Shown in pieces: positions 1-12,138 of a stretch of DNA of 64,000 bases (position 1 is the stretch's first letter; the number at the start of each line of letters is the position of its first letter). The notes beneath the pieces are model-generated. The model made no database searches. It saw only the letters and a list, made by a program, of their open reading frames with translations, and had not been told where the DNA came from. This DNA comes from Dugong dugon. Lineage: Eukaryota > Chordata > Mammalia > Sirenia > Dugongidae. The position numbers and the translations under genes were made by a program. The DNA lies in assembly GCA_030035585.1 (NCBI GenBank), contig CM057462.1, positions 65,444,734 through 65,508,733 of the forward strand. The letters run 5' to 3'.

Positions 1-999
1 ACCGTTTCAAAAATTTCTACATGCACAGTTCAGTGACATTAACTACGCTCTTCTAATTGTGCTGTTATTCTCACTTAAGATGAAGGCTTACAGAACAAAA
101 CAGTTTCTCATTTAACAGTTACTACAAATGCTGCCCTATGACAATGGTTAACAACCTCACAACACATCAATATACTTACTTAACCTTGGGTTCCCTATCA
201 CCAGCTTCCTTGTCCCCTTCTGCCTTCTGGCCCTTGTCACTGGACTCCTGTACCTCGTTAGTATCATTTGGTTTTACGGGGCGGTCCACTCCCAGGCTGA
301 ACAGTGAACCTCGGAAGTAACTTCACCACTGAGCTAAAAGGGTGTCTGAGGGCCATACTCTCGAGGTTTCTCCAGTCTCGTTTAGGCCAGTAAATCTGGT
401 CTTTTTATTGTGAGTTAGAATTATGCTCTACATCCTTCTCCAGCTCTGTCCAGAACCCTCTGTTGTGATCCTGGTCAGAGCAGTCAGTGGTGGTAGCCGG
501 GCACCATCTAGCTGTACTGGACTCAGTCCGGTGGAGGCCTTGGTAGCTGTGGACAATTAGTCCTTCGGACTAATCTTTTCCTTATATCCTGTTCTCTTCA
601 TTCTCCCTTGCTCCCGAAAGGATGAGACCAGTGGAGTATCTTAGATGGCCGCTCACAGGCTTTTAAGACCCCAGACACTACTCACCAAGGTAGAATGTAG
701 AACATTGTCTTTATAAGCTGTGTCATGCCAATTGAGCTAGATGTTCCCTGAGACCATGGTCCCACAGCCCTCCACCAAGCAATTCAGTCCCTCAGGGAGT
801 TTGGATGTGTCTATGGGGCTTCCATGACCTTTCCTTGTACAAGTTGTGCTAGTTTCCCCTGTATTGTTTACTGTCTCACCCTTCACCCAAGATACCACTT
901 ATCTATTGCCTATTTAGTATTTCCCCCCCACCCCTCCCATCCCTGGTAACCAACAAAGATTGTAACATTTTGTGTGTGAACTTTTTCATGGGTTTTTAC

Positions 1000-3900
1000 A
1001 ATAGAGGTCTCATACAATACTTTCCCTTTTGTGATTGACTTATTTCACTCAGCATAATGTCCTCCAGTTTCATCCATGTTATGAGATGCTTCACAGATTC
1101 ATTGTTGTTCTTTCTCATTGCATAGTACTCCATTGTGTGTATGTACCATAGTCTGTTTATCCATTCATCTGTTGATGGGCATCTAGGTTGTTTCCATCGT
1201 TTTGCTATTGTGAACAATGCTGCCATGAACATAGGTGTGCATATGTCTATTCGAATGACGACTCTTACTTCTCTAGAATATATTCCTAGGAGTGGGATTT
1301 CTGGATCAAATGGTATGTCTATTTCTAGCTTTCTGAGGAAGCGCCACATCATTTTCCAAAATGGTTATATCATTTTGCATTCCCACCAGCAGTGCATGAG
1401 AGTTCCAATCTCTCCGCAGCCCCTCCAAAATTTGTTATTTCCAGAGTTTTTGATTCGTGCCAGTAATGCCGGGGTGAGATGGTATCTCATTGTGGTTTTA
1501 ATTTGCATTTCCCTAATGGCTAGTGATCGTGAGCATTTCCTCATGTGTCTGTTGGCCATTTGAATGTCTTCTTTGGTGAAGTGTCTGTTCATTCCCTTTG
1601 CCCATTTTTTAATAGGATTATTTGTCTTTTTGTTGGAGAGGTGTTGGATTTTCTTGTAGATTATGGAGATTAGACCTTTGTCTGACTTGTACTGTCCAAA
1701 ATTTTTTTCCCAGTCTGTAGGTTCTCTTTTTACTCTTTTGGTGAAGTCTTTTGAAGAGCATAGGTGTTTGAGCTTTAGAAGATCCCAGTTATCTAGCTTA
1801 TCTTTTGGGGTTTCTGTGTTGATGGTTATAGTTTGTATCCTGTTAATGCCATGTATTAAGGCCTGAAGTGTTGGTCCTATTTTTTCTTCTATGAACTTTA
1901 AAGTTTTAGGCTTTATATTCAGGTCTTTGATCCATTTTGAAGTAGTTTTTGTATACGGTGTGAGGTATGGGTCTTGTTTCATTTTTTGCAGGTGGATATC
2001 CAGTTTTGCCAGCACCATTTGTTAAAAAGACTGTCTTTTCCCCATTTGATGGACTTTGGGCCTTTGTCGAAGATCAGGTGACCATAGGTGGATGGATTTA
2101 CGTCTGGGTTCTCAATTCTGTTCCATTGGTCAATGTATCTGTCGTTGTATCAGTACCAGGCTGTTTTGACTACTGTAGCTGTATAGTTGGTTCTGAAGTC
2201 AGGTAGTGTGAGTCCTCCAACTTTCTTCTTCTTCTTCAGTAGTGCTTTACTTATTCGGGGCTTCTTCCCTTTCCATATAAAGTCAATGATTAGTTTTTCC
2301 ATCTCTTTGAAGAAGGTTGTTGGTATTTGTATGAGGATTGCATTGTATTTGTAAATTGCTTTGGGTAGAATTGACATTTTCACAATGTTGAGTCTGCCTA
2401 TCCACGAGCATGGTATGTTTTTCCATTTATGTAGATCCCTTTGGGTTTCATGCAGTAGTGTTTTGTAGTTTTTTTTGTATAGGTCTTTTACATCCCTGGT
2501 CAGATTTATTCCTAAGTATTTTATCTTTTTAGCAGCTATTGAAAATGGTATTGTTTTCCTGATTTCCTTTTCATCGTTCTCCTTAGTGGTGTATAGGAAT
2601 CCAACTGATTTTTGAATGTTTATCTTGTATACTGCTACTCTGCTGAATCTTTCTATTAGTTCCAGTAGATTTCTTGTGGAGTCTTTAGGGTTTTCTGTGT
2701 ATCGTATCATATCATCTGCAAACAGGGACAGTTTAACTTCTTCATACCAATTTGGATACCCTTTATTTCTTTTTATTGCCTTATTGCTCTAGCTAGAACT
2801 TCCAGCACAATGTTAAATAGGAGTGGTGATAAGGGGCATCCTTGTCTTGTTCCTGTTTTCAAGGGGAATGTTTTCAGCCTCTCTCCATTAAGAATGGCCT
2901 TTGGTTTGGCATAGATGCCCTTTATTATGTTGAGAAATTTCCCTTCTAGAGCTATTTTATTGAGAGTGTTTATCAGGAATGGTGTTGGACTTTGTCAAAT
3001 GCCTTTTCTGTGTCAATTGAGATGATCATGTGATTCTGTTCTTTCCTTTTATTTATGTGGTGGATTACGTTGATTGATTTTCTAATGTTGACCCATCCTT
3101 GCATACCTGGTATGAATCCTACTTGGTCGTGGTGTATTATTTTTTTTGATATGATGCTGAAGTCTATTGGCTAGAATTTTGTTCAGAATTTTTGCATCTG
3201 TATTCATGAGAGATATTGGTCTGTAATTTTCTTTTTTTATAATATCTTTGCCTGGTTTTGGTATCAGCGTTATGGTGGCTTCATAGAATGAATTTGGAAG
3301 TGCTTCTTCCTCTTCTATGCTCTGAAATAGCTTGAGTAGTACTGGTGCAAGCTCTTCAGTAGAATTCTACAGTGAAGCCATCTGGGCCAGGGCTTTTTTT
3401 GGTTGGGAGTTTTTTTTATTATCTTTTCCGTCTCTTCTCTTGTTATGGGTCTGTTCAGATTTTCAACCTCACTTTGTTGTAGTTTTGGTAGGCTGTGTGT
3501 TTCTAGAAATTTATCCATTTCCTCTAGGTTTTCAAATTTGTTGGAGTATACTTTTTCATAATATTCTGTTATAATCCTTTTTATTTCCATTGGGTCTGTT
3601 GTAATGTCCCCCATTTCATTTCTTATTTGGGTTATTTATGTCCTCTCCTGTTTTTCTTTTGTCAGTCTGGCCAGTGGTTTGTCGATTTTGTTGATTCTTT
3701 CAAAGAACCAACTTTTGGTTTTGTTGATTCTTTCTATTGTTTTTCTGTTCTCTATTTCATTGATTTCTGCTCTGATCTTTACTATTTCCTTTCTTCCGGT
3801 GGTTGTGGGCTTTTTTTGCTGTTCTCTTTCTATTTCTTTGAGTTCTGTAGTTAATGTTTTGATTATGTCCCTTTCTTCTTTTTTGATACGTGCATCTGTT

Positions 3901-4810
3901 GCTATAAATTGTCCTGTGAGGACTGCCTTTGCTGTGTCCAAAAGGTTTTGGTATGATGTGTTTTCATTCTTATTTGATTCTAGGGATTTTCTGATTCCAT
4001 CTCTGATTTCTTCTATTTCCCAGTGATGTGTAAGCAGGGTATTATTCAGTTTCCATGTAGTTGATATTTTTTCCTTGCTCTTTCTATTGTTAATTTCTAC
4101 CTTGATGGCATTGTGGTCAGAGAAGATACTTTGAATTATCTCAGTGTTTTGGATCTTGTTGAGGATTGCTCTGTGGCCTAAGATGTGGTCTATTCTGGAG
4201 AACGTTCCATGTGCATTGGAAAAGAATGTGTACTTTGCAGTGGTTGGATGGAGTGTTCTATATATGTCTATGAGGTCCAGTTAGCTGATTGTGCCCTTTA
4301 GGTCTTCTGTATCTTTGCTGAGTTTCTTCTTAGTTGTTCTGTGCTTTACTGAGAGTGGTGTGTTGAAGTCTCCTACTATTATTGTGGAACTGTCAATTTA
4401 TCTTTTCAGTGTTGTTAGAGTTTGTTTTATGTATTTTGGAGCCCTGTCATTGGGAGTGTAGATGTTTCTTATGGTTATGTCTTCATGATGGATCATCCCC
4501 TTAATCATTATATAGTGTCCTTCTTTGTCTTTTATGGTGGATTTTTTATTAAAGTCTATTTTATCTGAGATTAGAATTGCCACTCCTGCTCTTTTTTGGT
4601 AGTTGTTAGCTTGATACATTTTTTTCCAACATTTGACTTTTAATAATTCACATCTTTGTTTCTAAGGTGTGTCTCTTGTAGACAGCATATTGATGGATCC
4701 TGTTTTCTTATCCATTCTGTCACTCTCCATCTCTTTATGGGTGCATTGAGTCCGTTACATTCAGTGTAATTATTGATAGATGTGAGTTTGTTGCTGTCAT
4801 TTTGTAGTGC
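1000..4810 (-). pseudogene. L1 ORF2 (endonuclease-reverse transcriptase), broken
   Basis: ORF2p nicks target DNA with an APE-type endonuclease and copies L1 RNA at the nick. Pieces visible on the - strand: a C-terminal segment at 996-1352 containing '[20 protein letters not shown]', a preceding segment at 1365-2018, the RT thumb side at 2150-2710 starting at the end of the FADD-type active site, and endonuclease-side fragments at 3315-3614, 3636-3941 and 4398-4619. No piece exceeds 217 residues, whereas an intact ORF2p has about 1,275. Multiple frameshifts make it a pseudogene. The N-terminus lies near 4800, where the sequence matches the start of the better preserved endonuclease at 54849. 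Confidence 0.9.
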
Positions 4811-5252
4811 TTTTTTTTTGTGGTGCTGAAGTTTTCTTTGTTCTTTTTTACTCTCTTGTGCTGAGTTACTTTTGTTTGTGGATTTTTTTCTTTGCTTTTT
4901 TTTTTTGTAGGTTTTGGTTTTGCCGAGACTTTATGATTTTCGTGTTTATTTTTATGAGTTGGTTTGTTAACTTTCTTTGTGGTTACCATGAAGTTTACCC
5001 TTATCTTTCTAAGTTTGAAGCATTCTACCATTACTTGGTATCGCCTTGCTTTCCTCTCCATTAGAAGGCTCTATACCTATGCCGTTTATTTCCTCTTTTA
5101 TTGTTTTGATGTTGTTGTCATTTGTTGATTAACTGCTCTGATTCCCTGTTGTATTTCTTTTGGTTTTGGATAGTCCTTGAGAGTTCATTTCCTAGATTGG
5201 TATCTGGCTCGTACGATCCTGCGTCCTAGATTCTGCCTGTGAGCTAAAGCTG

Positions 5253-6300
5253 TTTGTCCTCAGATCAAAGAACTCCCTTTTAATACTTCTTGTAAGTTTT
5301 GTTTGACTTTTACATATTCCCTTAATTTCTTTTTATCTAGAAATGACCTAATTTCACCATCAAATGTGAATGAGAGTTTTGCAGGATATATTATTCTTGG
5401 CTGACAATTTTTTTCTTTCAAGATTTTATATATGTCATCCCACTGCCTTCTTGCCTGCATGGTTTCTGCCGAATAATCTGAGCTTAGTCTTATTGTTTCT
5501 CCTCTGTATGTGACTTCTTGTTTTTCATGAGCTGCTCTCAGGATTCTTTGTTTGTCTTTGGTTTTGGCGAGTGTGAATATGATATGCCTTGGTGATTTTC
5601 TTTTGGGGTCTCTTCTATATGGGGTTCGTTGAGCTTCTTGGATGGCCAGCTTTTCATCTTTCATGATATTGGGGAAGTTTTCTGTCAGCAGTTCCTCACT
5701 GATCCTCTCTGTGTTTTCTGTTTTCTCCCCCGTTCTGGAATTCCAATCACTCATAAATTTTTGCTTTTAATTGTGTCCCACTTAACTCTCAGGGTCTCTT
5801 CATTTTTCTTTGTTCTTTCTTCTGCGTTTTCCTCAAACAGAGTTGTCTCCAAGCATTTGTCTTCAATTCCACTGATCCTGTCTTCCACCGTTTCAAATCT
5901 GCTTCTCAGCCCTTCTATGACATCATCCATTTCTGAAAGCTTGTTGTTTATCTTTTGGATTTCTAATTCTTGTCTTTGTATAATTTCTGGTTGTGAATTT
6001 ATTTTGGCATTTTTGTTCCTGCATCATCTTCCTGAATTCTTCCAATTTTTTGTCTGTATTTTCCATGAATTTGTCTATTTTTTCCTCATGTTTGTCAGCC
6101 CTTTGCCTCAGTTCTTGGAGAATTTTGAGTATTAGAGATTTGAATGCCCTATGAGGTAGTTCTAGTGCATTTTCTTCCACAAGAGAGTCATCTGGTGCTT
6201 TATTTTGGATGCCTACTGGAACCAACCTGTCCTGTTTTTGTAAATGTTTAGATATTGTCTGCTGTTTTTTGGGGCATTCAGTAGTCATTTTTCTCATTTA
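5253..6300 (-). pseudogene. L1 ORF1 (RNA-binding chaperone), broken
   Basis: ORF1p is the trimeric RNA chaperone that packages L1 RNA. The - strand shows a heptad-rich coiled-coil part (5923-6297, containing 'LQELRQRADKHEEKIDKF') and the conserved C-terminal RNA-binding half (5260-5754, containing 'SPRHIIFTLAKTKDKQRIL' and 'QARRQWDDIYKILKEK'). The two halves are in different frames, so at least one frameshift separates them. It lies just upstream of ORF2, as in all L1s. Confidence 0.88.
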
Positions 6301-7308
6301 TTGATAGTAGATTTGTTTGTTTCGTCCCTCTTTTTAAAAAAAAATTTGACTATGTCTGAGCAGGCAGACTGTGTGTTCTTTGTTGTTTGCTCATCTCTGT
6401 GCTCAATACTTTTCACCTCCTTCTCCAACTGGCAGGGTCAGTCACTCAGATATGGTACAGCAGGGCAGGTCTAGTTGAAGAGGAGTTACTGGGACAGGTT
6501 GTTTGTGGCACTTACTACGGCCACCAGAGTGGGTTGGTAATCAGTGCAGGGCAGGTTCCAGTAGGCCGTGCCTGTGCTGGTTGGTGGTGTGATGTCAAGT
6601 GCACAGCGCAGGTAGGCAGGATGCAGCCGGGAGATTGTTATGTGTGGAGCTAAGATGGATATGGGAGAGAGGAGAGAGGAACAGGAGCCAAAAACATACA
6701 AACAAACAAAAAAGAATGCTAGGGGAGCTTGCCATTGGAATGGAGAGATGAGAGACTATGAAATGGAGAGAAACAGAAAGGGGAAGCGGAAGAAAAGAAA
6801 AGAAGGAATAAATAAAAATCAGAAAGGTTAAAGAACCACAAAGTTCCCAGGGATCCCACCGGTGCAGCTATGAGGTCTGGGGAAGTCGCCCTCAGGTGTT
6901 GCAATACAGCCTGGCTAGAAGGCGTAGAGGTATACAATGCCTGGTATTCAGGGATCAGAAAGAGAAGGAAGATATAGAGGGATGAGAAACTGAGCAATGA
7001 AGAAAGACAAAAAGGGAAAAGAAAACAAAACAAATTTAAAAAAAAAGAACAAGACAGTCCCCCCAAAAAAACTGTAAAAAATAAAAACCAATGACAAAAG
7101 AAATGCCCTCAGTGATCCCTCTGCATGTCTGTGGAAGCTGAAGGGGAGTTCCTTGCCACGCAGCTCCGCCTGGCCAGAAAGGGCTCCCAACTCAAGAAAA
7201 GGAAAAGAAAACAAACAATTCAAAACAAACAAATGAACAAAAGCCCCAGGATCCCACCAGCTCGGTAGCCCAGACCGGGAAGCAGCTCCACACTCGAATG
7301 GAGCTCCG

Positions 7309-8110
7309 CAGCCCCTCAGGAAGAAGCAAAGATAGTGCACGGAGCCAGGCACTTGAGCGAAAGAAGGGGGAGGTGGTGAGAGGCAAGCAAGAAATCAAAA
7401 GAAGCAGGAAAAAAAAAAAAAAAGCAACACCAGCAGCCAACAAATGGCACTCAGAGAGCCAGCCAGTACGGGCTGGTGTTTCTGGACAAGAGACTGTGTC
7501 CACGGGAAGCAGAGGAGGCAGAGTGTGGTTGATGAAGGGTAGAGAGTGGGAAAGCGTTTATCACAAATTGCCGGCACTCTGGAGCCCCTCAGGAAGAAGC
7601 AAAGATGGCACACGGAGCCAGGCACTTGAGTGAAAGGAGGGGGAGGTGGCAAGAGGCAAGTGAGAAATCAAAAGAAGCAGGAAAAAAAAAAAGCAACGCT
7701 AGCAGCCAACAAATGGCACTCAGAGAGCCAGCTAATGCAGGCTGGTGTTTCTAGACAAGAGACTGTGTCCGCGGGCAGCGGAGGGGGCCGAGTATGGGTG
7801 AAGAAGGGTAGAGAGTGGGAAAGCGTGTATCACAAATTGCCAGCACTCTGCAGCCCCTCAGGAAGAAGCAAAGACGGCGCACGGAGCGAGGCACTCGAGC
7901 GAAAGGGGGGGGAGATGGCCAGAGGCAAGGAAGAAATCAAAAGAAGTGGAAAAAAGCAACACCAACAGCCAACAAATGGCACCCAGTGAGCCGCCCGCTT
8001 GGGTGTGTGGAATCCAAGCAGCTGGCACTTCCCGGTCGAGAGACCATGGCCGCAGGAAGCAGAGAAGGCCGAGCCAGGGCGAAGAGGGGTGTGGGGTGGG
8101 AAAGCACACA
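7309..8110. repeat. Three tandem ~270-bp monomers in the L1 5' UTR
   Basis: The marker 'agcccctcaggaagaagc' recurs at about 7310, 7583 and 7852, giving a period of about 270 bp for just under three units. Each unit also repeats a purine-rich stretch, an A-rich run and 'caacaaatggcac'. The block lies between ORF1 and the L1 5' end, so it is the 5' UTR and likely promoter, organised like the monomer arrays of mouse L1. The third unit is the most diverged at its distal end. The second L1 (49872-57439) is cut off inside its first monomer. Confidence 0.85.
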
Positions 8111-8416
8111 CTGCAAATTACCGGTTGTTTTGTCTCCTGCTGGATGCTCCGTGAGGCTGCTTTCTCGTACCCCCATTTGCTGGTCTCCGATAGGAGTCCA
8201 AGATGGTAGATCTGCACTGCGTTAGCTGGTAGGGGTCCTCTGCATGAATCTCTCCTCACTCTCTGTTCTCTGTCAGTTTTCTCACTCCATTTGGTGCTTG
8301 GCTGAGTTGTTTATCTCTTCATTTGATGTTTTAGGGTTTCAGGATTGTTGTATTCTCTGTTTGGCTTAGTTTTTTGGATCTTTGCTGTGGAGGGACAGCG
8401 TGGTGCTTCTGCCTAG

Positions 8417-8433
8417 AGCGCCATTTTGACAGA
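8417..8433 (-). promoter_or_regulatory. YY1-type site at L1 5' end
   Basis: The + strand reads 'gcgccattttgac'; the opposite strand gives 'gtcaaaatggcgc', with the CCAT core and context of YY1 sites. In human L1 a YY1 site at the very 5' end positions transcription initiation. Its location exactly where L1 similarity stops supports an intact 5' end. Binding is inferred from motif and position only. Confidence 0.6.
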
Positions 8434-8656
8434 ACTCTCACTGATTCTTTTTAAAGGCTGCAAATAAGTCCTTCCTGTGGATGCGTCGTCATTTATTCAG
8501 CGTTCCCCACTGGTTGGCATTTGCTTTCCTATTTCTTGCCAGTAGAAGCAGTTCTGCAATAACCAACCTTGTGCAGCTGTCCTTTTGTAACAGTGCTTTT
8601 GTTTCCAAGGGGATAGATTCTGGGGAGTGGGATTGCTTTGTAAAAAGAAGTGTGCA
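8434..8656 (-). mobile_element. Ancient L1 fragment (outer shell, piece 1)
   Basis: An old, strongly diverged L1 ORF2 3' region on the - strand. The recognisable part is the 'gggattgctttgtaaaaag'-type segment of the L1 3' half. It appears to continue at 12719 after a block of younger insertions, so it forms the left lip of a large nested structure. No reading frame survives. Confidence 0.55.
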
Positions 8657-9393
8657 ACTTAACAATAATAAGACAAATAACTCAATAAAAAAATGAGCAA
8701 AAGACATGAATAGACATATCACTAAAGAGGATACTCAAATGGCAACCAAACACATGAAAAGATGCTCAGTATCATTATCTATCAGAGAGATGCAAATCAA
8801 AACCACAATGAGATACCATTTCACTCCCAGTAGGATGGCTAAGATGGAAAAAAAAAAACATAAAATAACAAATGTTGCAGAGGATGTGGGGAAATTGGAA
8901 CCCTCCTCCATTGCTCTGGGGAATGCAAAATGGTACAGCAATTGTGGAAAACAGTGCGGTGGTTTCTCAAAAAACTAAAACTAGAACTTCCATATGACCC
9001 AACAATTCCACTGCTAGGACTATACCCAAGGGACTTGAAAGCAGCAATGTGAACAGACATAATGTGTACTAATGTTCATTGCAGCATTATTCACAATAGC
9101 CAAAAGGTGAAAACAGTCTAAATGCCCATCAATGGATGAATGGATAAACACAGTACATACATACTATGAAATACTTCTCAGCCAGAAAGAGAAATTGAGT
9201 CTTGATACATGATGGATACTACACTGATGGAACTTGAAGACATTATGCTGAGTGAAATAGGTCAATCACAAAAAGACAAATATTGTATGACCTCACTGAA
9301 TAAAAAAACAAGAACAAGTAAGTGTATAGAGACCCAAGTTTATTAATGGTTACTGGGGCAGGAGGGAGGGAAAAAATGGGGGTTATTGCTCAT
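8657..9393 (+). mobile_element. L1 ORF2 C-terminal fragment (plus strand), piece 1
   Basis: The + strand encodes a degenerate ORF2 C-terminus ('[15 protein letters not shown]' in 8706-8978), followed by the standard 'cattatgctgagtgaaat' end and the start of the 3' UTR. It is 5' truncated at about 8657. An RTE insertion with a 9-bp duplication interrupts it at 9393; the 3' UTR resumes at 11432 and again at 12468. The frame is broken. Confidence 0.85.
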
Positions 9394-11431
9394 GGTGGCT
9401 CCAGAAGAAAAAGTAAAGTATTATAATGATATTTGCAAAGACCTGGAGTTAGAAAACCAAAAAGGAAGAACACACTCGCCATTTCTCAAGCCGAAAGAAC
9501 TGAAGAAAAAATTTAAGCCTCAAGTTGCAATACTGAAGGAGTCTGTGGGCAAAATACTGAATGACACAGGAAGCATCAAAAGAAGATGGAAAGAATACAC
9601 AGAGTCATTGTACCAAAAAGAACTGGTCGATATTCAACCATTTCAGGAGGTAGCATAAGATCAAGAACTGATGGTATTGAAAGAAGTGCAAGCTGCACTG
9701 ACGGCATTGTTGAAAAACAAGGCTCCAGGAATTGATGGAAAACCAATAAAGATGTTTCAACAAACGGAGGCAGTGCTGGAGGAGACAACTATGTAGCCAA
9801 CAGGCTGGAAGAAATCGGTGTTTTCTGCCCATTCCAAAAAAAGGTGATCCAACAGAAAGCAGAAATTATTGAACATTATCATTAATACGATGCTGAAGTA
9901 AAATTTTGCAATGATTCAAAAATAGTTGCAGCAATACATCGACAGGGAACTGCCAGAAATTCAAGCCCAATTCAGAAGAGGATGTGGAACCAGGGATATC
10001 ATTGCTACTGTCAGATGGATCTTGGCTGAAAGCAGAGAATACTAGGAAGATGTTTACCTGTGTTTTGTTGGCTATGCAAAGGCATTCAACTGTGTGGATC
10101 ATAACAAATTATGGGTAACATTGTGAAGAATGGGAATTCCAGAACACTTAATTGTGCTCATGCGGAACCTGAACATAGACCAAGAGGCAATCATTTGAAC
10201 AGAACAAGGGGATACTATTGTTATTGTTCGGTGCAGTCAAGTCAGTTCCAACTCACAGTGACACTATATACAACAGAACAAAACACTGCTCAGTCCTGTG
10301 CCATCCTCACAGTTGTTGTTATGCTTCAGCCCATTGTTGCAGCCACTGTCAGTCCATCTCACTGAGGGTCTTCCTCTTTTTCACTGACCCTATACAAAGC
10401 ATGATGGATGTCCTTCAGGGACTGATCCCTCCTGATAACATGTCCAAAGTATGTGAGACGAAGTCTCGTCATCCTTGCTTCTAAAGAGGCGATACTGCAT
10501 GGTTTAAAATCAGGAAAAGTGTGCATCGGGGTTGTATCCTTTCACCATACTTATTCAATCTGTATGCTGAGCAAATAATCCAAGAAGCTGAACTATATGA
10601 AGAAGAACAGGCATCAGGATTGGAGGAAGACTCATTAACAATCTGCAATATGCAGATGACACAACCTTGCTTGCTGAAAGTGAAGAGGACTTGAAGAACT
10701 TACTGATGAAGATCAAAGAGTACAGCCTTCAGTGCGGATTACACCTCAACATAAAGAAAACAAAAATCCTCACCAGTGGACCAATAAGCAATATCATAAT
10801 AATCGGAGAAAAGACTGACGTTGTCAAAGATTTCCTTTTACTTGGATCCACAATCAATGCCCATGGAAGCATCAGTCAAGAAATCAAATAACGCATTGCA
10901 TTGGGCAAATCTGCTGCAAAAGACCTCTTTAAAGTGTTAAAAAGCAAAGATATGACTTTGAGGACTAAGATGCACCTGACCCAAGCCATGCTATTTTCAA
11001 TTGCCTCATATGCATGCAAATGCTGGACAATGAATAAGGAAGACCAAATAAGAATTAATGCCTTTGAATTATGGTGTTGATTAAAAATATTGAATATACC
11101 ACGGGCTGCCAGAAGAACAAACAAATCTGTCTTGGAAGAAGCTCAGTCAGAATGCTCCTTAGAAAGGAAGATGGGGAGAATTTGTCTCACGTACTTTGGA
11201 CATGTTATCAGGAGGGACCAGTTCCTGGAGAAGGACTTCATGCTTGGTAAAGTAAAGGGTCATTGAAAGAGAGGAAGACCCTCAGCGAAATGGACTGGCA
11301 CAGTGGCTGCAACAATGGGCTTAAACATAGCAACAACTATGAGAATGGCACAGGACTGGGCAGTGTTTCCTTCTGTTGTACATAGGGTCTCTATGAGTCA
11401 GAACCAACTCAATGGCACCTAACAACATAAC
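9394..11431 (+). mobile_element. RTE-type LINE (RTE1/BovB-like), 5' truncated
   Basis: A non-LTR element of the RTE clade on the + strand. Fragments of its single endonuclease-RT ORF are visible: the RT active site 'QYADDTTLLAES' near 10648-10680, the downstream 'LNIKKTKILTSGPISN' region in 10667-10891, and the C-terminal zone to about 11200. The 3' end is the RTE tail shared with afrotherian SINEs ('ctatgagtcagaaccaact'). Flanks carry near-identical 9-bp duplications, attgctcat at 9385-9393 and attgttcat at 11432-11440. A 274-bp reverse-oriented RTE end sits inside it at 10217-10490. Stops and indels make it inactive. Confidence 0.85.
10217..10490 (-). mobile_element. RTE 3' end inserted in reverse inside another RTE
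   Basis: This 274-bp piece is the 3' terminal part of the same RTE family in opposite orientation to its host. It is bounded by the 6-bp repeat gatact (10211-10216 and 10491-10496). The host RT sequence stops at the first copy and resumes directly after the second, so this is a clean, severely 5'-truncated insertion. Confidence 0.8.
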
Positions 11432-12138
11432 ATTGTTCATAGAGCACTGAGTTTTGGTTTATAGTGACAGAAAAATTGCACTGATTAAGCGTAAGGGTTG
11501 CACAGCCAGTTAAAGCGATTAATGTCAGTAAGTTGTACATCTGTAAAAAGTTGAATTGGCAAATGATGTGTGATAGATGTATTTGCAACAACAGAGCAGC
11601 TGCTAAGGCTGCTTATGTACAACCAAACACCTCATGGGATTTGGTTCCTTGGTTTGCAGGTTTAGGGTTATGGTTTAATGGGACATTCCAGTTAATTGGC
11701 CTAATGTCATGTTTAGTGCTTCTGTTCTACCTCCTAGTTTGTTGCATAGTGCCTGGGTTCTTAAAAGCTTGCAAGTAGTCATCCAAGGTACAACAATTGT
11801 TCTCTATTTGCCTGGAGCAACAGAGGAAGAATAGGAGAAGGAAATGAAATGTGTGGCTAATTGCTTCCTTTGCCACGAGACCAGAAGAACTGGATGGTGC
11901 CTGGCTGCCATTATGAATTCAATAGAATTCTATAGAAGAATCCTGATCAAAAGGAGTAAAATGCAGAACAGAATTTTAAATTCTCCTGCAATCCAGATCT
12001 TCTGGAGCCATTGAGGCTAGATGAACACCAGAGACTACTTTAAACCTTACACCAAAATATCCCAGAAGTCTTCTTTAAACCAAACAATAGTTAAGCTTAA
12101 TTAGTATAGAATGTCTGTCTTGAGCATTGTGCTGTTTT
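11432..12138 (+). mobile_element. L1 3' UTR (plus strand), piece 2
   Basis: Continuation of the L1 that starts at 8657. Recognisable 3' UTR blocks include 'gggttcttaaaagcttgcaa' and 'gaccagaagaactggatggt', which recur in the other plus-strand L1 at about 18440-18620. It is interrupted at 12138 by a short minus-strand L1 tail. Confidence 0.75.

Larger units (their letters stand above)
1..8433 (-). mobile_element. Near full-length L1 (LINE-1), 3' end cut by window edge
   Basis: This is an autonomous non-LTR retrotransposon read on the - strand, so its 3' UTR is at the left. In order from the left: 3' UTR (1 to about 1000), ORF2 (about 1000-4810), ORF1 (about 5250-6300), and a 5' UTR (6300-8433) with three tandem monomers. 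The 5' end carries a YY1-type site, typical of L1 starts. ORF2 and ORF1 are recognisable but broken by several frameshifts and stops, so the copy is dead. The same layout recurs at 49872-57439 with high similarity. The window starts inside the 3' UTR, because other copies continue further 3' beyond the bases seen here. Identification is by ORF1/ORF2 protein features; the subfamily is unassigned. Confidence 0.93.

Noticed and set aside
1135-1563. 142-codon plus-strand frame, repeated at 51188-51616 and 63550-63978
   Set aside because: Antisense of the L1 ORF2 C-terminus. It recurs because the L1 recurs, not because it is a conserved gene.
3604-4026. 140-codon plus-strand hydrophobic frame, also at 53662-54084
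   Set aside because: It is antisense to L1 ORF2. The hydrophobic look comes from the T-rich complement of A-rich L1; it is not a membrane protein.
7309-8110. CRISPR-like or satellite array
   Set aside because: Only three units of about 270 bp within an L1 5' UTR; no short spaced repeats and not a mammalian feature.
6948-8259. Many overlapping 70-136 codon frames on both strands
   Set aside because: They sit in the L1 5' UTR monomer array and repeat with the monomers. This is not coding in any L1.
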